A stretch of 64,000 nt of DNA, from assembly GCF_026340465.1 (NCBI RefSeq), contig NZ_JAPEPC010000001.1, positions 248,001 through 312,000 of the forward strand. The letters run 5' to 3'. Both the position numbers and the translations under genes were made by a program. Below are positions 28,003-36,555 of the stretch, piece by piece. The notes under the pieces were generated by a model. It searched no databases and had not been told where the DNA came from. It saw nothing but the letters and a program-made list of their open reading frames with translations. Position 1 is the stretch's first letter. Each line of letters begins with the position of its first letter. This DNA comes from Streptomyces sp. NBC_01306. Its GTDB lineage: Bacteria; Actinomycetota; Actinomycetes; Streptomycetales; Streptomycetaceae.

Positions 28003-28201
28003 GAGCGGGAATCGTAACGGAGTGCGTGCGGTCCGCGCCGACGCAGTCAGGACCGGTTCCGGCGGACCGCCCCTGACACCCCCCGAACAGACCGGATCCC
28101 TCCGTCACGGCGGCCTCCCGGCGCCGGCCGGGAGATACTGTCCGGGCTGAGTTCAAGGAGGCGCCGGTCTCCACTCCCCCGTACCGAGGTGGGCCGACGC
28201 C

Positions 28202-28759
28202 ATGACCCTGCGCTATTTCCGAGAGAACGGCCTGCTCGTTCTGGAGACGGACCGGCTCGTCCTGCGTGAGCAGTCGCCGGCCGCGGCCGCCGTGCTCGCC
28301 GAGGGCGGCACGGCCGGACTCGACTGGCTCGACGCGGCTCCGGGCAGCGGGACGCAGATCGCCGCGAAGATGGTGGCGATGGCTGCCGAAGCCGGGGCGT
28401 ACCTGCCTGGCTGGGGGCTGTTCGTGATCGAGCGCGCCGTCGACGGCACCGCGCTGGGCGGGATCGGATTCCACGGGCCGCCGTCCGAGGGCACGGTGGA
28501 GATCGGCTACGACCTCACGGAGTCGGCGCGGGGCGCCGGCTGGGCGACGGACGCGGTGATCGCGCTCACCGGCTGGACGCTGCGACTCCCCGCTGTGCAC
28601 ACGGTGCTGGCCACGACGGACCCGGGCAATCTGCCCTCACAACGGGTCCTCCTCCGGGCCGGGTTCACCCGGCGCGCCGACCTGGACGGGCTGTGGGCGT
28701 ACGAGCTGACCGACGAACCCGCCTCAGCCCGGCCCGGATCACCGGGGGCCGCCCGATGA
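28202..28759 (+). CDS. GNAT family N-acetyltransferase
   Basis: This 185-residue protein has RimJ/RimL-type features: LETDRLVLREQSP near the start, VEIGYDLTESARGAGWATDA as the acetyl-CoA-binding beta4-alpha3 region, and DPGNLPSQRVLLRAGF toward the end. It should transfer an acetyl group to a protein N-terminus or small amine; the substrate is not predictable. The last 15 residues are Pro/Gly/Ala-rich. It converges with the TauE/SafE gene. Confidence 0.82.
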   Translation: MTLRYFRENGLLVLETDRLVLREQSPAAAAVLAEGGTAGLDWLDAAPGSGTQIAAKMVAMAAEAGAYLPGWGLFVIERAVDGTALGGIGFHGPPSEGTVEIGYDLTESARGAGWATDAVIALTGWTLRLPAVHTVLATTDPGNLPSQRVLLRAGFTRRADLDGLWAYELTDEPASARPGSPGAAR

Positions 28760-28832
28760 GTATCGGCGTACGGCCGTTCCTGCCCTTCGGCCTGCCGGGC
28801 CTGTGCCGGGATCCGCGGGGCCGGGCGGCTGC

Positions 28833-29675
28833 TCAGCGCAGCAGCAGCTGAGCGCCGCCCAGTACGGTCGCACCGATCACCAGCCGCTCGAAGAGCCGCT
28901 GGTTGATCCGGTGCACACAGGCCCGTCCGATGAACGCCCCGGGGACGACGAAGACCACCAGCACGGCGTCCAGCAGCAGCGACTTGCCGTCGATCAGGCC
29001 CAGCCCCGCGCTGAAGGGCACCTTGACGGTGTTGACGATCAGGAAGAACCACGCCGACGTGCCGAGGAACCCCAGTTTCCGGAAGCCCGCCGAGATCAGA
29101 TAGAGCGACATGACCGGGCCGCCGGCGTTGGCGACCATCGTGGTGAAGCCGCCGAGCACCCCGTACGAGCGAGCCATGACCCGGCCGCGCCGGGCCGGCC
29201 CCACCGCTGTCCCGTCGTCCACCGCCGTCCCGTCGTCCGCCGCCGTCCCGTCATCCACTGCGGTGCTGTCGTCGGTTGCGGCTGTGCGGGCCGGCTCCGT
29301 GGAACGTCTGCGCCACAGGGTGACGCCCGCCATCAGCAACAGGATCGCGCCGATCGAGGTGCGGACCACCGCGTCGTCGGCCCAGAACAGGAAGCCCGTG
29401 CCGATCACCACCCCCACCGCCACCGCCGGGAACAGCCGCCAGAGCGTCGGCCAGTGGGCGTGTCTGCGGTAGGTGAGGACGGCGAGCATGTCCCCGGCGA
29501 TCAGTACGGGCAGCAGCACCCCGGTCGATTCCCGGGCCGGCAACACCGCCGCGAAGACCGCGAGGCTGATGGTGTTGGCCCCGCTGACCGCGGTCTTGGA
29601 GAAGCCGACCAGCATCGCCGCCGCCGCGAGGGCGGCCATGCCCCCGATGTTTCCTGTGATGTTCAGCGTGTCCAT
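28833..29675 (-). CDS. TauE/SafE family membrane permease
   Basis: This 280-residue protein has two blocks of hydrophobic helices with family motifs GFSKTAVSGANTI in the first block and GGFTTMVANAGGPVMSLYL in the second. TauE/SafE proteins export or import sulfite, sulfonates or other small organic anions. The central cytoplasmic loop contains an acidic repeat (DDGTAV units) encoded by an 18-base tandem repeat near 29200-29270. ATG 29675 is chosen by family start, although no ribosome site is visible; the open frame extends to 29756. Confidence 0.78.
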   Translation of the reverse strand: MDTLNITGNIGGMAALAAAAMLVGFSKTAVSGANTISLAVFAAVLPARESTGVLLPVLIAGDMLAVLTYRRHAHWPTLWRLFPAVAVGVVIGTGFLFWADDAVVRTSIGAILLLMAGVTLWRRRSTEPARTAATDDSTAVDDGTAADDGTAVDDGTAVGPARRGRVMARSYGVLGGFTTMVANAGGPVMSLYLISAGFRKLGFLGTSAWFFLIVNTVKVPFSAGLGLIDGKSLLLDAVLVVFVVPGAFIGRACVHRINQRLFERLVIGATVLGGAQLLLR

Positions 29676-29758
29676 AGAGATGAAGGAGATATGCCCCGCC
29701 CCCGGGGCGAACACACCCCCGAGGTACCCGAGCCCCGTTCGACCCACCCCGGACACAG

Positions 29759-29788
29759 GTCAGGGGCCGTCCGAGAACGGCCCCTGAC
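29759..29788 (-). terminator. Terminator of the GH31 gene
   Basis: Perfect 12-bp arms GTCAGGGGCCGT (29759-29770) and complement (29777-29788) with a 6-base loop lie 25 bases beyond the GH31 stop. Confidence 0.75.
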
Positions 29789-29812
29789 TGCTTCACCACT
29801 GCTCGGGTACCG

Positions 29813-32482
29813 CTACCTCCGCAGCTCGACCGAGAAGCCGTGGCCCGTGGAGAGCGACGGCGTCCTGATCTCGGTCACCCCGGTGTCCGGGTCCGTGTAC
29901 CAGCCGGACTTGGCCGCCGCGAACGCCTTCGCGGAGTCCAGCCGGTGGAGCTTGCCGCCCGCCATGGCCACCTGGGACGGTGCGTCCTTGGCGTGCACCG
30001 TGAAGGTGTACGAGCGGGAGGCGGGCTTGCCCGTGTAACTGCCCACGCTGGCACCGACCTTGATGGAGGTGCTGCCCTTGCCGTGCGTCGGGGCCTTCAC
30101 CTGCACGTGCTGGGTGGCCGACGAGCCCTTCGCGAACTTCCGCGTCACGCCGTCGTCCTCGTACAGCGTGTAGTCCGTGGTGCCCTTGGGGTAGATGTCG
30201 TAGTCGAGTTCGCTCTTGTTCCGGGTCTCCCAGGACGTCGTGCCCTTGGGCCACATCGGGACGATCGAGCCGCCCTTGACGAAAAGCGGGAGGGTGTCGA
30301 GCGGCGCCTTGTAGCCGTTGACCGTGGTCGGGCCGTGGTAGGTCTTGCCCGTCCAGTAGTCGGTCCAGGTGCCCTTCGGCAGGTAGATGCCGTTGCGCAC
30401 GTCGGTGTCGCTGTAGACGGGCGCGACCAGGAAGTCCGAGCCGGACATGAACTCGTACTTGGCGTCGGCGCCGAGCGTCGCCGGGTCGTCCGGGTACTCC
30501 AGCGACAGCGGGCGCACCGACCCGACGCCGGTCTTCGTGGCGTCCTTGGACAGCGTGTACATGTACGGCAGCAGCCGCTCCTTCAGCTGGAGGTACTTCC
30601 GGTTGATGGAGGTGTACGGCTCACCGTCCAGCCACGGCTGCTGGTCGTGCGGCTTCTTGGTGGTGATGTCGGTGGCCCAGCCGTCCATCGTCATGATGGC
30701 CGGGAGGAACGCCTTCCACTGGAGGTCACGGGCGTACATCTTGGGGTCGTGGCTGTAGATCGAGCCGACGTCACCGGTGTTGTACGCGATGCCGGACAGG
30801 GTCGCGCCGGCGTACGTGGGAATCTGCCAGCGCAGGTAGTCCCAGGACAGCTTCTGGTCACCGCTCCAGAGCACTCCGCAGCGCTGGGCACCGGCCCAGG
30901 AGACCGGCAGCCAGACGAAGCCGCGGGCGTCGCTGTTGTCCTCGATACCGGCCTTGGCCTGGTCGCAGGCGTCGAGCGCCATGCCGTAGCCGTTGCCGAC
31001 CCAGGCGACGTCCAGCTTGCGGACGCGTACTCCGGCCTTGGCCTCCTCGGCCTGGTTCGGCAGACCGTCCTGGGTCCAGAGGCCGAGCTGGGTGTGGCTC
31101 TTGTTCAGACCGGCGCCGGTCTGCGGCAGGTCCTCGTAGCCGCAGCCGTAGCCGTCGTTGACCAGCATCCAGCCGAGCGGCATCTGGTTCTGGTTGTAGC
31201 TGTCCGCGATCTTGAGCGAGTCCAGGGTGTGGCGCTCGCCCCGGTTGGCGTTGTGCAGATAGCAGTCGGCGTCGCCGGGCTCAAGGCCGTACACCGGCGG
31301 CATGAACGGCTTGCCGACCAGTGAGGTGTACTCGCCGATGACCTTCTTGGTGTCACCGGTGAAGTAGTAGGCGTCCAGCCGCCGCTCCTGCTGGCCGGTC
31401 CTGACCGGTGAGCCGAAGTCGTACACCCCGGCCGTCATGGTGTTGCGGAAGACGCCGTATCCCGCGCTGGAGATGTAGAACGGCTGGGAGTTGTTGTAGC
31501 CGCCCTCGTCCCAGTCGGTGTTGTTCCCGACGTTCATGACCTGGTCGCGGTGGGAGAAGCTGCCGTTCTGTTCACCACCGCCGAAGAACTGCTCCTTGGA
31601 CCCGCGCTTCAGGCTCTGCCGCATTCCGCCGGACGTCCAGCGCAGCGGGTCGGCCTCCGCCCAGATCGCGGTGCGGTTGTCCGCCTTGTACAGGGCGAAC
31701 GTCAGCGGCTTCTTGTAGACGCGCAGTACGACGCCCTTCGACCGGATCCCGTAGTAGGAGCCGGCGTTGAAGGCGGAGGTGTGCGACTGGACCGTCGGCT
31801 GCTTCTGGATCATATGGCTGCCCGCGGGCCCGGAGAGGTCTCCGTCCGGGGATGCCTGGAGCCGCATCGTCTCATCGGTGAAGAAGGAGGCGCGCGCCTT
31901 GAGATCACCGGCAGCGATGTCGTAGGTGCCGTGCGAGCCGCTGAAACCGGTCAGATTGCCCGCGTCGGTGGACTCGGGAAGATAGGCCTTGCCGGTGAAG
32001 GAGTTGTTGTGGACGTTGTACGGGACGACCACCACGTGGTAGGTGCCCGACGCCTTGGGGATGACCGTCGCCTCGGGGTCGGCGGTCCCGGCACTCGACG
32101 CGACCTGCTTGTTGTCCTTGTCGTAGATGTACATGTCGAAGTCGTCGGTGGGGGTCTGCCACTGGATGGAGACCGGGACACCGCCCTCGGGGTTGTCGTC
32201 CCACTGGCCCGCCGGCGGGTTCACGGTCAGATCGAACCGGGCGCACTTGGCCTGGTCCGGGTCGTCGGCCGCCGTCCCGCACTTGTCGGGCCCGTCCACG
32301 GTGCCCTTGGCGTAGACGGGGCTCTGCCAGGTGACGCTCTTCGTCCCGCTGTCGAGGACCCCCGACGGGGTCGCGGCCGCGTGTGCCTGCGACGCCGGGA
32401 CGGTCAGGGTGGTGAGGGCGAGTACCAGCGCCGACACCGCGGCGGCCGCGCCCTGCCGGGGGCGGCTTCTGAGGATTCGCAA
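29813..32482 (-). CDS. Secreted glycoside hydrolase family 31 enzyme
   Basis: The protein is predicted at 889 residues. TTG 32482 is chosen because GGAG lies eight bases before it and the product then opens with a signal peptide (LRILRSRPRQG, hydrophobic core, ASQAHA-AAT). After a beta-rich N-terminal domain (about 35-180), the GH31 barrel shows the nucleophile segment KLDVAWVG (about 490) and acid/base segment VLWSGDQKLSW (about 540), followed by C-terminal beta domains. GH31 enzymes are mostly alpha-glucosidases or related alpha-glycosidases or transferases. It is divergent from a GH55-like gene and should act outside the cell on an alpha-glucan or similar polymer. Confidence 0.85.
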   Translation of the reverse strand: MRILRSRPRQGAAAAVSALVLALTTLTVPASQAHAAATPSGVLDSGTKSVTWQSPVYAKGTVDGPDKCGTAADDPDQAKCARFDLTVNPPAGQWDDNPEGGVPVSIQWQTPTDDFDMYIYDKDNKQVASSAGTADPEATVIPKASGTYHVVVVPYNVHNNSFTGKAYLPESTDAGNLTGFSGSHGTYDIAAGDLKARASFFTDETMRLQASPDGDLSGPAGSHMIQKQPTVQSHTSAFNAGSYYGIRSKGVVLRVYKKPLTFALYKADNRTAIWAEADPLRWTSGGMRQSLKRGSKEQFFGGGEQNGSFSHRDQVMNVGNNTDWDEGGYNNSQPFYISSAGYGVFRNTMTAGVYDFGSPVRTGQQERRLDAYYFTGDTKKVIGEYTSLVGKPFMPPVYGLEPGDADCYLHNANRGERHTLDSLKIADSYNQNQMPLGWMLVNDGYGCGYEDLPQTGAGLNKSHTQLGLWTQDGLPNQAEEAKAGVRVRKLDVAWVGNGYGMALDACDQAKAGIEDNSDARGFVWLPVSWAGAQRCGVLWSGDQKLSWDYLRWQIPTYAGATLSGIAYNTGDVGSIYSHDPKMYARDLQWKAFLPAIMTMDGWATDITTKKPHDQQPWLDGEPYTSINRKYLQLKERLLPYMYTLSKDATKTGVGSVRPLSLEYPDDPATLGADAKYEFMSGSDFLVAPVYSDTDVRNGIYLPKGTWTDYWTGKTYHGPTTVNGYKAPLDTLPLFVKGGSIVPMWPKGTTSWETRNKSELDYDIYPKGTTDYTLYEDDGVTRKFAKGSSATQHVQVKAPTHGKGSTSIKVGASVGSYTGKPASRSYTFTVHAKDAPSQVAMAGGKLHRLDSAKAFAAAKSGWYTDPDTGVTEIRTPSLSTGHGFSVELRR

Positions 32483-32868
32483 GGAGTGTTCTCCGTTCGT
32501 ACCGAACAGTAAAATGTGCAATGCCTGCGCAGACATGCTTGGAACACTGGAATTTCGAGCATCACAATTCACCTTGCGGTCAGTACATGTCAACGTTTCG
32601 GCGCGATCCGCACCGCTCGTCCGGAGCGGTCCCGGACCGGGTACCGCCCTCGTCAGCGATGCCACGGAGCCCGGGCTGCCTTCCTCAAATAACCCCTTAT
32701 TCAACAGAGTTGGAGAAACTCAGGTCATCGGCAGCACTTTTTGCACAACTCTTGACGTGGCACACCCGCGGAGGAACGATCCAACCCATCAGAGAGCGCT
32801 CCCACACTCTTTCGCTCTTCACTTCTTGAAGGCTCACTGTCGAGCCACCAACCGCGGGAGATTTCCCC
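32483..32868. promoter_or_regulatory. Divergent promoter region of the GH31 and GH55-like genes
   Basis: This 386-base stretch without genes is AT-richer than the flanks. TTGACG (32752-32757) and AACGAT (32775-32780), 17 bases apart, form a plausible promoter for the plus-strand gene. GAGTT-GGAGA-AACTC (32707-32721) is a small inverted repeat. Shared control of both secreted enzymes is likely but inferred. Confidence 0.4.
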
Positions 32869-34623
32869 ATGCTTGTTCCCCCCACAGCACGCAGAAGAGG
32901 GATGTCGGCGGTGGCAGCGGCCGCGCTCGCCGCCGCTCTGCTCGTCGTCGCCCCATCCGCGTCACACGCCGCCGATCTGCCCGGCGGCGGTGACCTCGGT
33001 CCGAACGTGCATGTCTTCGACCCCTCCACCCCCGACATCCAGGGCCAGTTGGACTCGGTGTTCAAACAGCAGGAGTCGGCGCAGTTCGGCACCGGCAGAG
33101 ACGCCTTCTTCTTCAAGCCGGGTACGTACAGCAACATCAACGCCCAGCTCGGCTTCTACACCTCGATCGCCGGTCTCGGCCTGTCCCCCGACGACACGAA
33201 CATCAACGGCGATGTCACCGTGGACGCCGGCTGGTTCAACGGGAACGCCACGCAGAACTTCTGGCGCTCGGCGGAGAACCTCGCCCTCACCCCGGCGAAC
33301 GGCACCGACCGCTGGGCGGTGGCACAGGCCGCGCCGTTCCGCCGGATGCACGTCAAGGGCGGACTCAATCTGGCCCCCGACGGCTACGGCTGGGCCAGCG
33401 GCGGCTATATCGCCGACAGCAAGATCGACGGGACGGTGAGCCCCTACTCCCAGCAGCAGTGGTACACCCGGGACAGCTCGGTCGGCGGCTGGGCCAACGG
33501 CGTCTGGAACATGGTGTTCTCAGGCGTCAAGGGCGCCCCCGCGCAGGGCTTCCCCGACCCCACGTACACCACTCTGGACACGACCCCCGTCTCCCGGGAG
33601 AAGCCGTTCCTGTATCTGGACGGCAACGACTACAAGGTGTTCACACCGGCGATGCGCACCAACGCCAGTGGCACCACCTGGGAGAACGGCACGCCCAAGG
33701 GCGACTCGATCCCGCTGGACCAGTTCTACGTGGTCAAGCCGGGCGCGACCGCGGCGACCATCAACCAGGCGCTCGACCAGGGCCTCAACCTCCTCTTCAC
33801 GCCGGGGATTTACCACGTCGACCAGACCATCGACGTGAAGCGGGCCAACACGGTGGTGCTGGGCCTCGGGTACGCGACGATCGTCCCCGACAACGGGGTG
33901 ACGGCGATGAAGGTCGCCGACGTGGACGGCGTCAAGCTGGCCGGTCTGCTCATCGACGCGGGTACCACCAACTCGGACACGCTGCTCCAGGTCGGCCCGG
34001 AAGGCTCGTCGGCCGACCACTCCGCCAACCCGACCACCGTGCAGGACGTCTTCGTCCGGATCGGCGGCGCGGGACCGGGCAAGGCCACCACCAGCATGGA
34101 GATCAACAGCAACAACACCATCGTCGACCACACCTGGCTCTGGCGGGCCGACCACGGTGACGGCGTCGGCTGGGAGACCAACAGAGCCGACTACGGGCTC
34201 ACGGTCAACGGCGACAATGTGCTGGCCACAGGGCTTTTCGTCGAGCACTTCAACAAGTACGACGTCCAGTGGAACGGCGAGAACGGCAAGACGATCTTCT
34301 TCCAGAACGAGAAGGCGTACGACGCCCCGAACCAGGCCGCCGTCCAGGACGGCGCCACCAAGGGGTACGCCGCCTACAAGGTCGCCGACTCGGTGAACAC
34401 CCATGAGGGCTGGGGACTCGGCAGCTACTGCAACTTCACCGCGGATCCCACCATCCAGCAGGACCACGGCTTCGCCGCCCCCGACAAGGCGGGCGTGAAG
34501 TTCCACGATCTGCTGGTCGTGTCACTCGGCGGGAAGGGCCAGTACAACCACGTCATCAACAACACCGGGTCCGCGACGTCGGGGACATCGACCGTGCCGT
34601 CCACCGTCGTCTCGTACCCCTGA
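32869..34623 (+). CDS. Secreted right-handed beta-helix protein, GH55-like
   Basis: This 584-residue exported protein has a signal peptide (RRRGMSAVAAAALAAALLVV, then SASHA-AD) and repetitive beta-strand sequence typical of pectate-lyase-like helices (VVLGLGYATIVPDNGVTAMK, VADVDGVKLAGLLIDAG, TSMEINSNNTIVDHTWLW). Overall layout resembles the GH55 exo-beta-1,3-glucanase group of Streptomyces from memory; databases often mislabel such proteins as adenylyl cyclase. GGGAG precedes ATG 32869. The neighbours are a GH31 and a GH71-like enzyme, which supports a role in glucan breakdown. Confidence 0.65.
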   Translation: MLVPPTARRRGMSAVAAAALAAALLVVAPSASHAADLPGGGDLGPNVHVFDPSTPDIQGQLDSVFKQQESAQFGTGRDAFFFKPGTYSNINAQLGFYTSIAGLGLSPDDTNINGDVTVDAGWFNGNATQNFWRSAENLALTPANGTDRWAVAQAAPFRRMHVKGGLNLAPDGYGWASGGYIADSKIDGTVSPYSQQQWYTRDSSVGGWANGVWNMVFSGVKGAPAQGFPDPTYTTLDTTPVSREKPFLYLDGNDYKVFTPAMRTNASGTTWENGTPKGDSIPLDQFYVVKPGATAATINQALDQGLNLLFTPGIYHVDQTIDVKRANTVVLGLGYATIVPDNGVTAMKVADVDGVKLAGLLIDAGTTNSDTLLQVGPEGSSADHSANPTTVQDVFVRIGGAGPGKATTSMEINSNNTIVDHTWLWRADHGDGVGWETNRADYGLTVNGDNVLATGLFVEHFNKYDVQWNGENGKTIFFQNEKAYDAPNQAAVQDGATKGYAAYKVADSVNTHEGWGLGSYCNFTADPTIQQDHGFAAPDKAGVKFHDLLVVSLGGKGQYNHVINNTGSATSGTSTVPSTVVSYP

Positions 34624-34633
34624 GCGCCGGAGC

Positions 34634-36244
34634 TCAGGGCGTGTCCGGGCGGCCGCTGCTCTCCGCGTAGTACTGGAGGTCCTGGACCTGGACCTGGCTC
34701 CGCACCGGGTGGCGCGAGGTCACCTCCGCCACGGTGCGGCCGTCCCGGCGCACCGTGGCCGCGCTCCACCCGGTGTGCAGCGGCACCAGGGTGGGCCGCA
34801 CTCCGGCCGGCACCGGGTGGCTCTGCCGCTCGGTGCCGACCACGGTGTCCAGGACGGCGGGCGCGGTCAGGAAGGTCAGCGCCTCCACCGTGTCACGGGG
34901 CGCCGCCGTCCCGGCGCGCGGGCTCATCAGCTTCTGCTGCGCCCCGGGCACCGGCCGGGTCCCGGCGAACTGGACCCGTGAGGTCAGATAGACCGTGTCG
35001 CGTACGATCCTGGGCCACTGCCCGGTCTTGAAGCGGGTGAGGTAGTACGAGGACAGGTCGAGATAGATGTATCCGTTGTGCAGCGACGGTGCGAACTGGC
35101 TGCCCTCGGAGTAGTCGTTCCAGGTGGTGAGCTGGACCCAGTCGGCGCCGTCGTCGATCGCGTGACCCCAGCCGGCCCGCAGCGTAGCGGTGTTGCCCGC
35201 CTCGTCGTACACGCCCTGGTTGGGCCTGGCGTCCTGGACCGAGACCGGCTGCATCCAGGTCTTGCCCAGCCGGTGGGCCAGAGCGACGTCGGAGGCGGCG
35301 CCCGCCTGGGCGGTGTAGCTGCGGTTTCCCCACTCCGAGAAGCCGTAGCTGATCGGGGCGAACCGCTCGGCGTTCGCGGTGAAGTCGAGGAACAGCGGGA
35401 CCAGGGCCGTCCGGATGCCGTGCTGGGTCCGGAGCCGCGTGGTCAGCTGCGACCACCAGCCGGGACTGTGCGCCTCCGCCTTGAAGGGCGAGATCACCAG
35501 GCGTCCGTCGCCGAGCCGGTGGGCGGCCGGTGAGGCGGCGAGACCCGCCAGGGCGTCCGCCAGCGTCGTCGGGTCGGTGTGCAGCGACGTCATGTCCGGC
35601 ATCAGCATGATGCGGAAGCCCGGCGCGGCCGAAGCGGCAGCCTTGAGCAGGAGGTTGACCCGCTCCCAGTTCGGTCCGGTCAGCGAGAGGATGTCGACAC
35701 TGAACCCGTCGATGCCCGCGGCCCTGGCGGTGCGGACCTCCTGCTGGAGGTTGGCGAGCTGCCAGTCGCCGCCCCGGGGCGCCACGGGCAGTGGCCGGTC
35801 CCGCAACAGGCCGCCGTACGGGGCGTGTTTGCCGTTCTCGCCCTGCGCCGTCAGGTAGTTGCGGCTGTAGTAGTCCTGCCCGGCCGGCTTGTTGTCCAGG
35901 GACAGCGGATACGGCGTGAAGTAGTGGGCGAACACCAGGTGGTGGCCGGTTCGCAGTGTCGCGGGTGAGGGCAGGTCGAAGGGGAGCTCCTTGCCGGTGA
36001 CGTGCTGCGGCCTGGGAGTGAGGTCCCCGGCACGCGCCGCCGGGCCCTGCGCGGACGGTGCGGCGGCGGGTGCTCCCCCGGCGGGCTTCCCGTCCGCCCC
36101 GAAGGGCGACCAGGCCATTCCGTTGCCGGCCAGCAGGCAGATCAGCAGCAGCCCGAGCACCAGACCGGCGCCCGGCAGCAGGATGCGCCGCCCGGTGGTT
36201 CTGCGGCGGTGGGGCGCCAAGGTTCGTTCCGGCGCTTCGGCCAT
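34634..36244 (-). CDS. Signal-anchored GH71-like hydrolase (alpha-1,3-glucanase type)
   Basis: This 536-residue protein has an N-terminal membrane segment (about 19-40, ILLPGAGLVLGLLLICLLAG), a Pro/Ala-rich linker, then a TIM-barrel-like domain. That domain starts HLVFAHYFTPYPLSLDN and includes GIDGFSVDILSLTGPNW, RIMLMPDMTSL and WVQLTTWNDYSEGSQF, a pattern matching GH71 endo-1,3-alpha-glucanases. The C-terminal 130 residues are beta-rich. AAGGA lies seven bases before ATG 36244. It converges with the GH55-like gene and is divergent from the exopolysaccharide initiating transferase. Confidence 0.72.
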   Translation of the reverse strand: MAEAPERTLAPHRRRTTGRRILLPGAGLVLGLLLICLLAGNGMAWSPFGADGKPAGGAPAAAPSAQGPAARAGDLTPRPQHVTGKELPFDLPSPATLRTGHHLVFAHYFTPYPLSLDNKPAGQDYYSRNYLTAQGENGKHAPYGGLLRDRPLPVAPRGGDWQLANLQQEVRTARAAGIDGFSVDILSLTGPNWERVNLLLKAAASAAPGFRIMLMPDMTSLHTDPTTLADALAGLAASPAAHRLGDGRLVISPFKAEAHSPGWWSQLTTRLRTQHGIRTALVPLFLDFTANAERFAPISYGFSEWGNRSYTAQAGAASDVALAHRLGKTWMQPVSVQDARPNQGVYDEAGNTATLRAGWGHAIDDGADWVQLTTWNDYSEGSQFAPSLHNGYIYLDLSSYYLTRFKTGQWPRIVRDTVYLTSRVQFAGTRPVPGAQQKLMSPRAGTAAPRDTVEALTFLTAPAVLDTVVGTERQSHPVPAGVRPTLVPLHTGWSAATVRRDGRTVAEVTSRHPVRSQVQVQDLQYYAESSGRPDTP

Positions 36245-36433
36245 CGTCGTTCCTTCCCGGAAGGCCGCCCGTAGTACGGGGGTTGGGCAGTAGTAGAGCG
36301 GAAATGCGGCTCCGGGACAACTGGGAGTCCGTCCCGAACGAGCCAGTACGTGACCATTCGGCCAGAATTACACGAGCCCAACACCCCTTCGCCACATGGC
36401 CTCCCGATACACGCCGGGGCCAATCGGTCGCAA

Positions 36434-36447
36434 CGTTTACGTAAACG
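36434..36447. promoter_or_regulatory. Perfect 14-bp palindrome in the GH71 / EPS divergent region
   Basis: CGTTTACGTAAACG is fully self-complementary and lies about 110 bases before the EPS initiating transferase. This is typical operator geometry for GntR- or LacI-type regulators. Confidence 0.5.
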
Positions 36448-36495
36448 GCATTGTGCGACCTGAAGTTTGTCGTACTGTTCCCTGTTGCGACTCCA

Positions 36496-36521
36496 GTTCG
36501 TCGATCGGGGAATCGACGAAC
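36496..36521. promoter_or_regulatory. 10-bp inverted repeat before the EPS initiating transferase
   Basis: GTTCGTCGAT (36496-36505) and ATCGACGAAC (36512-36521) flank six bases, ending 35 bases before ATG 36556. It is an operator or leader hairpin. Confidence 0.45.
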
Positions 36522-36555
36522 AGGACGAACCAGTCAACACGTGCCGGGGGGGTAC

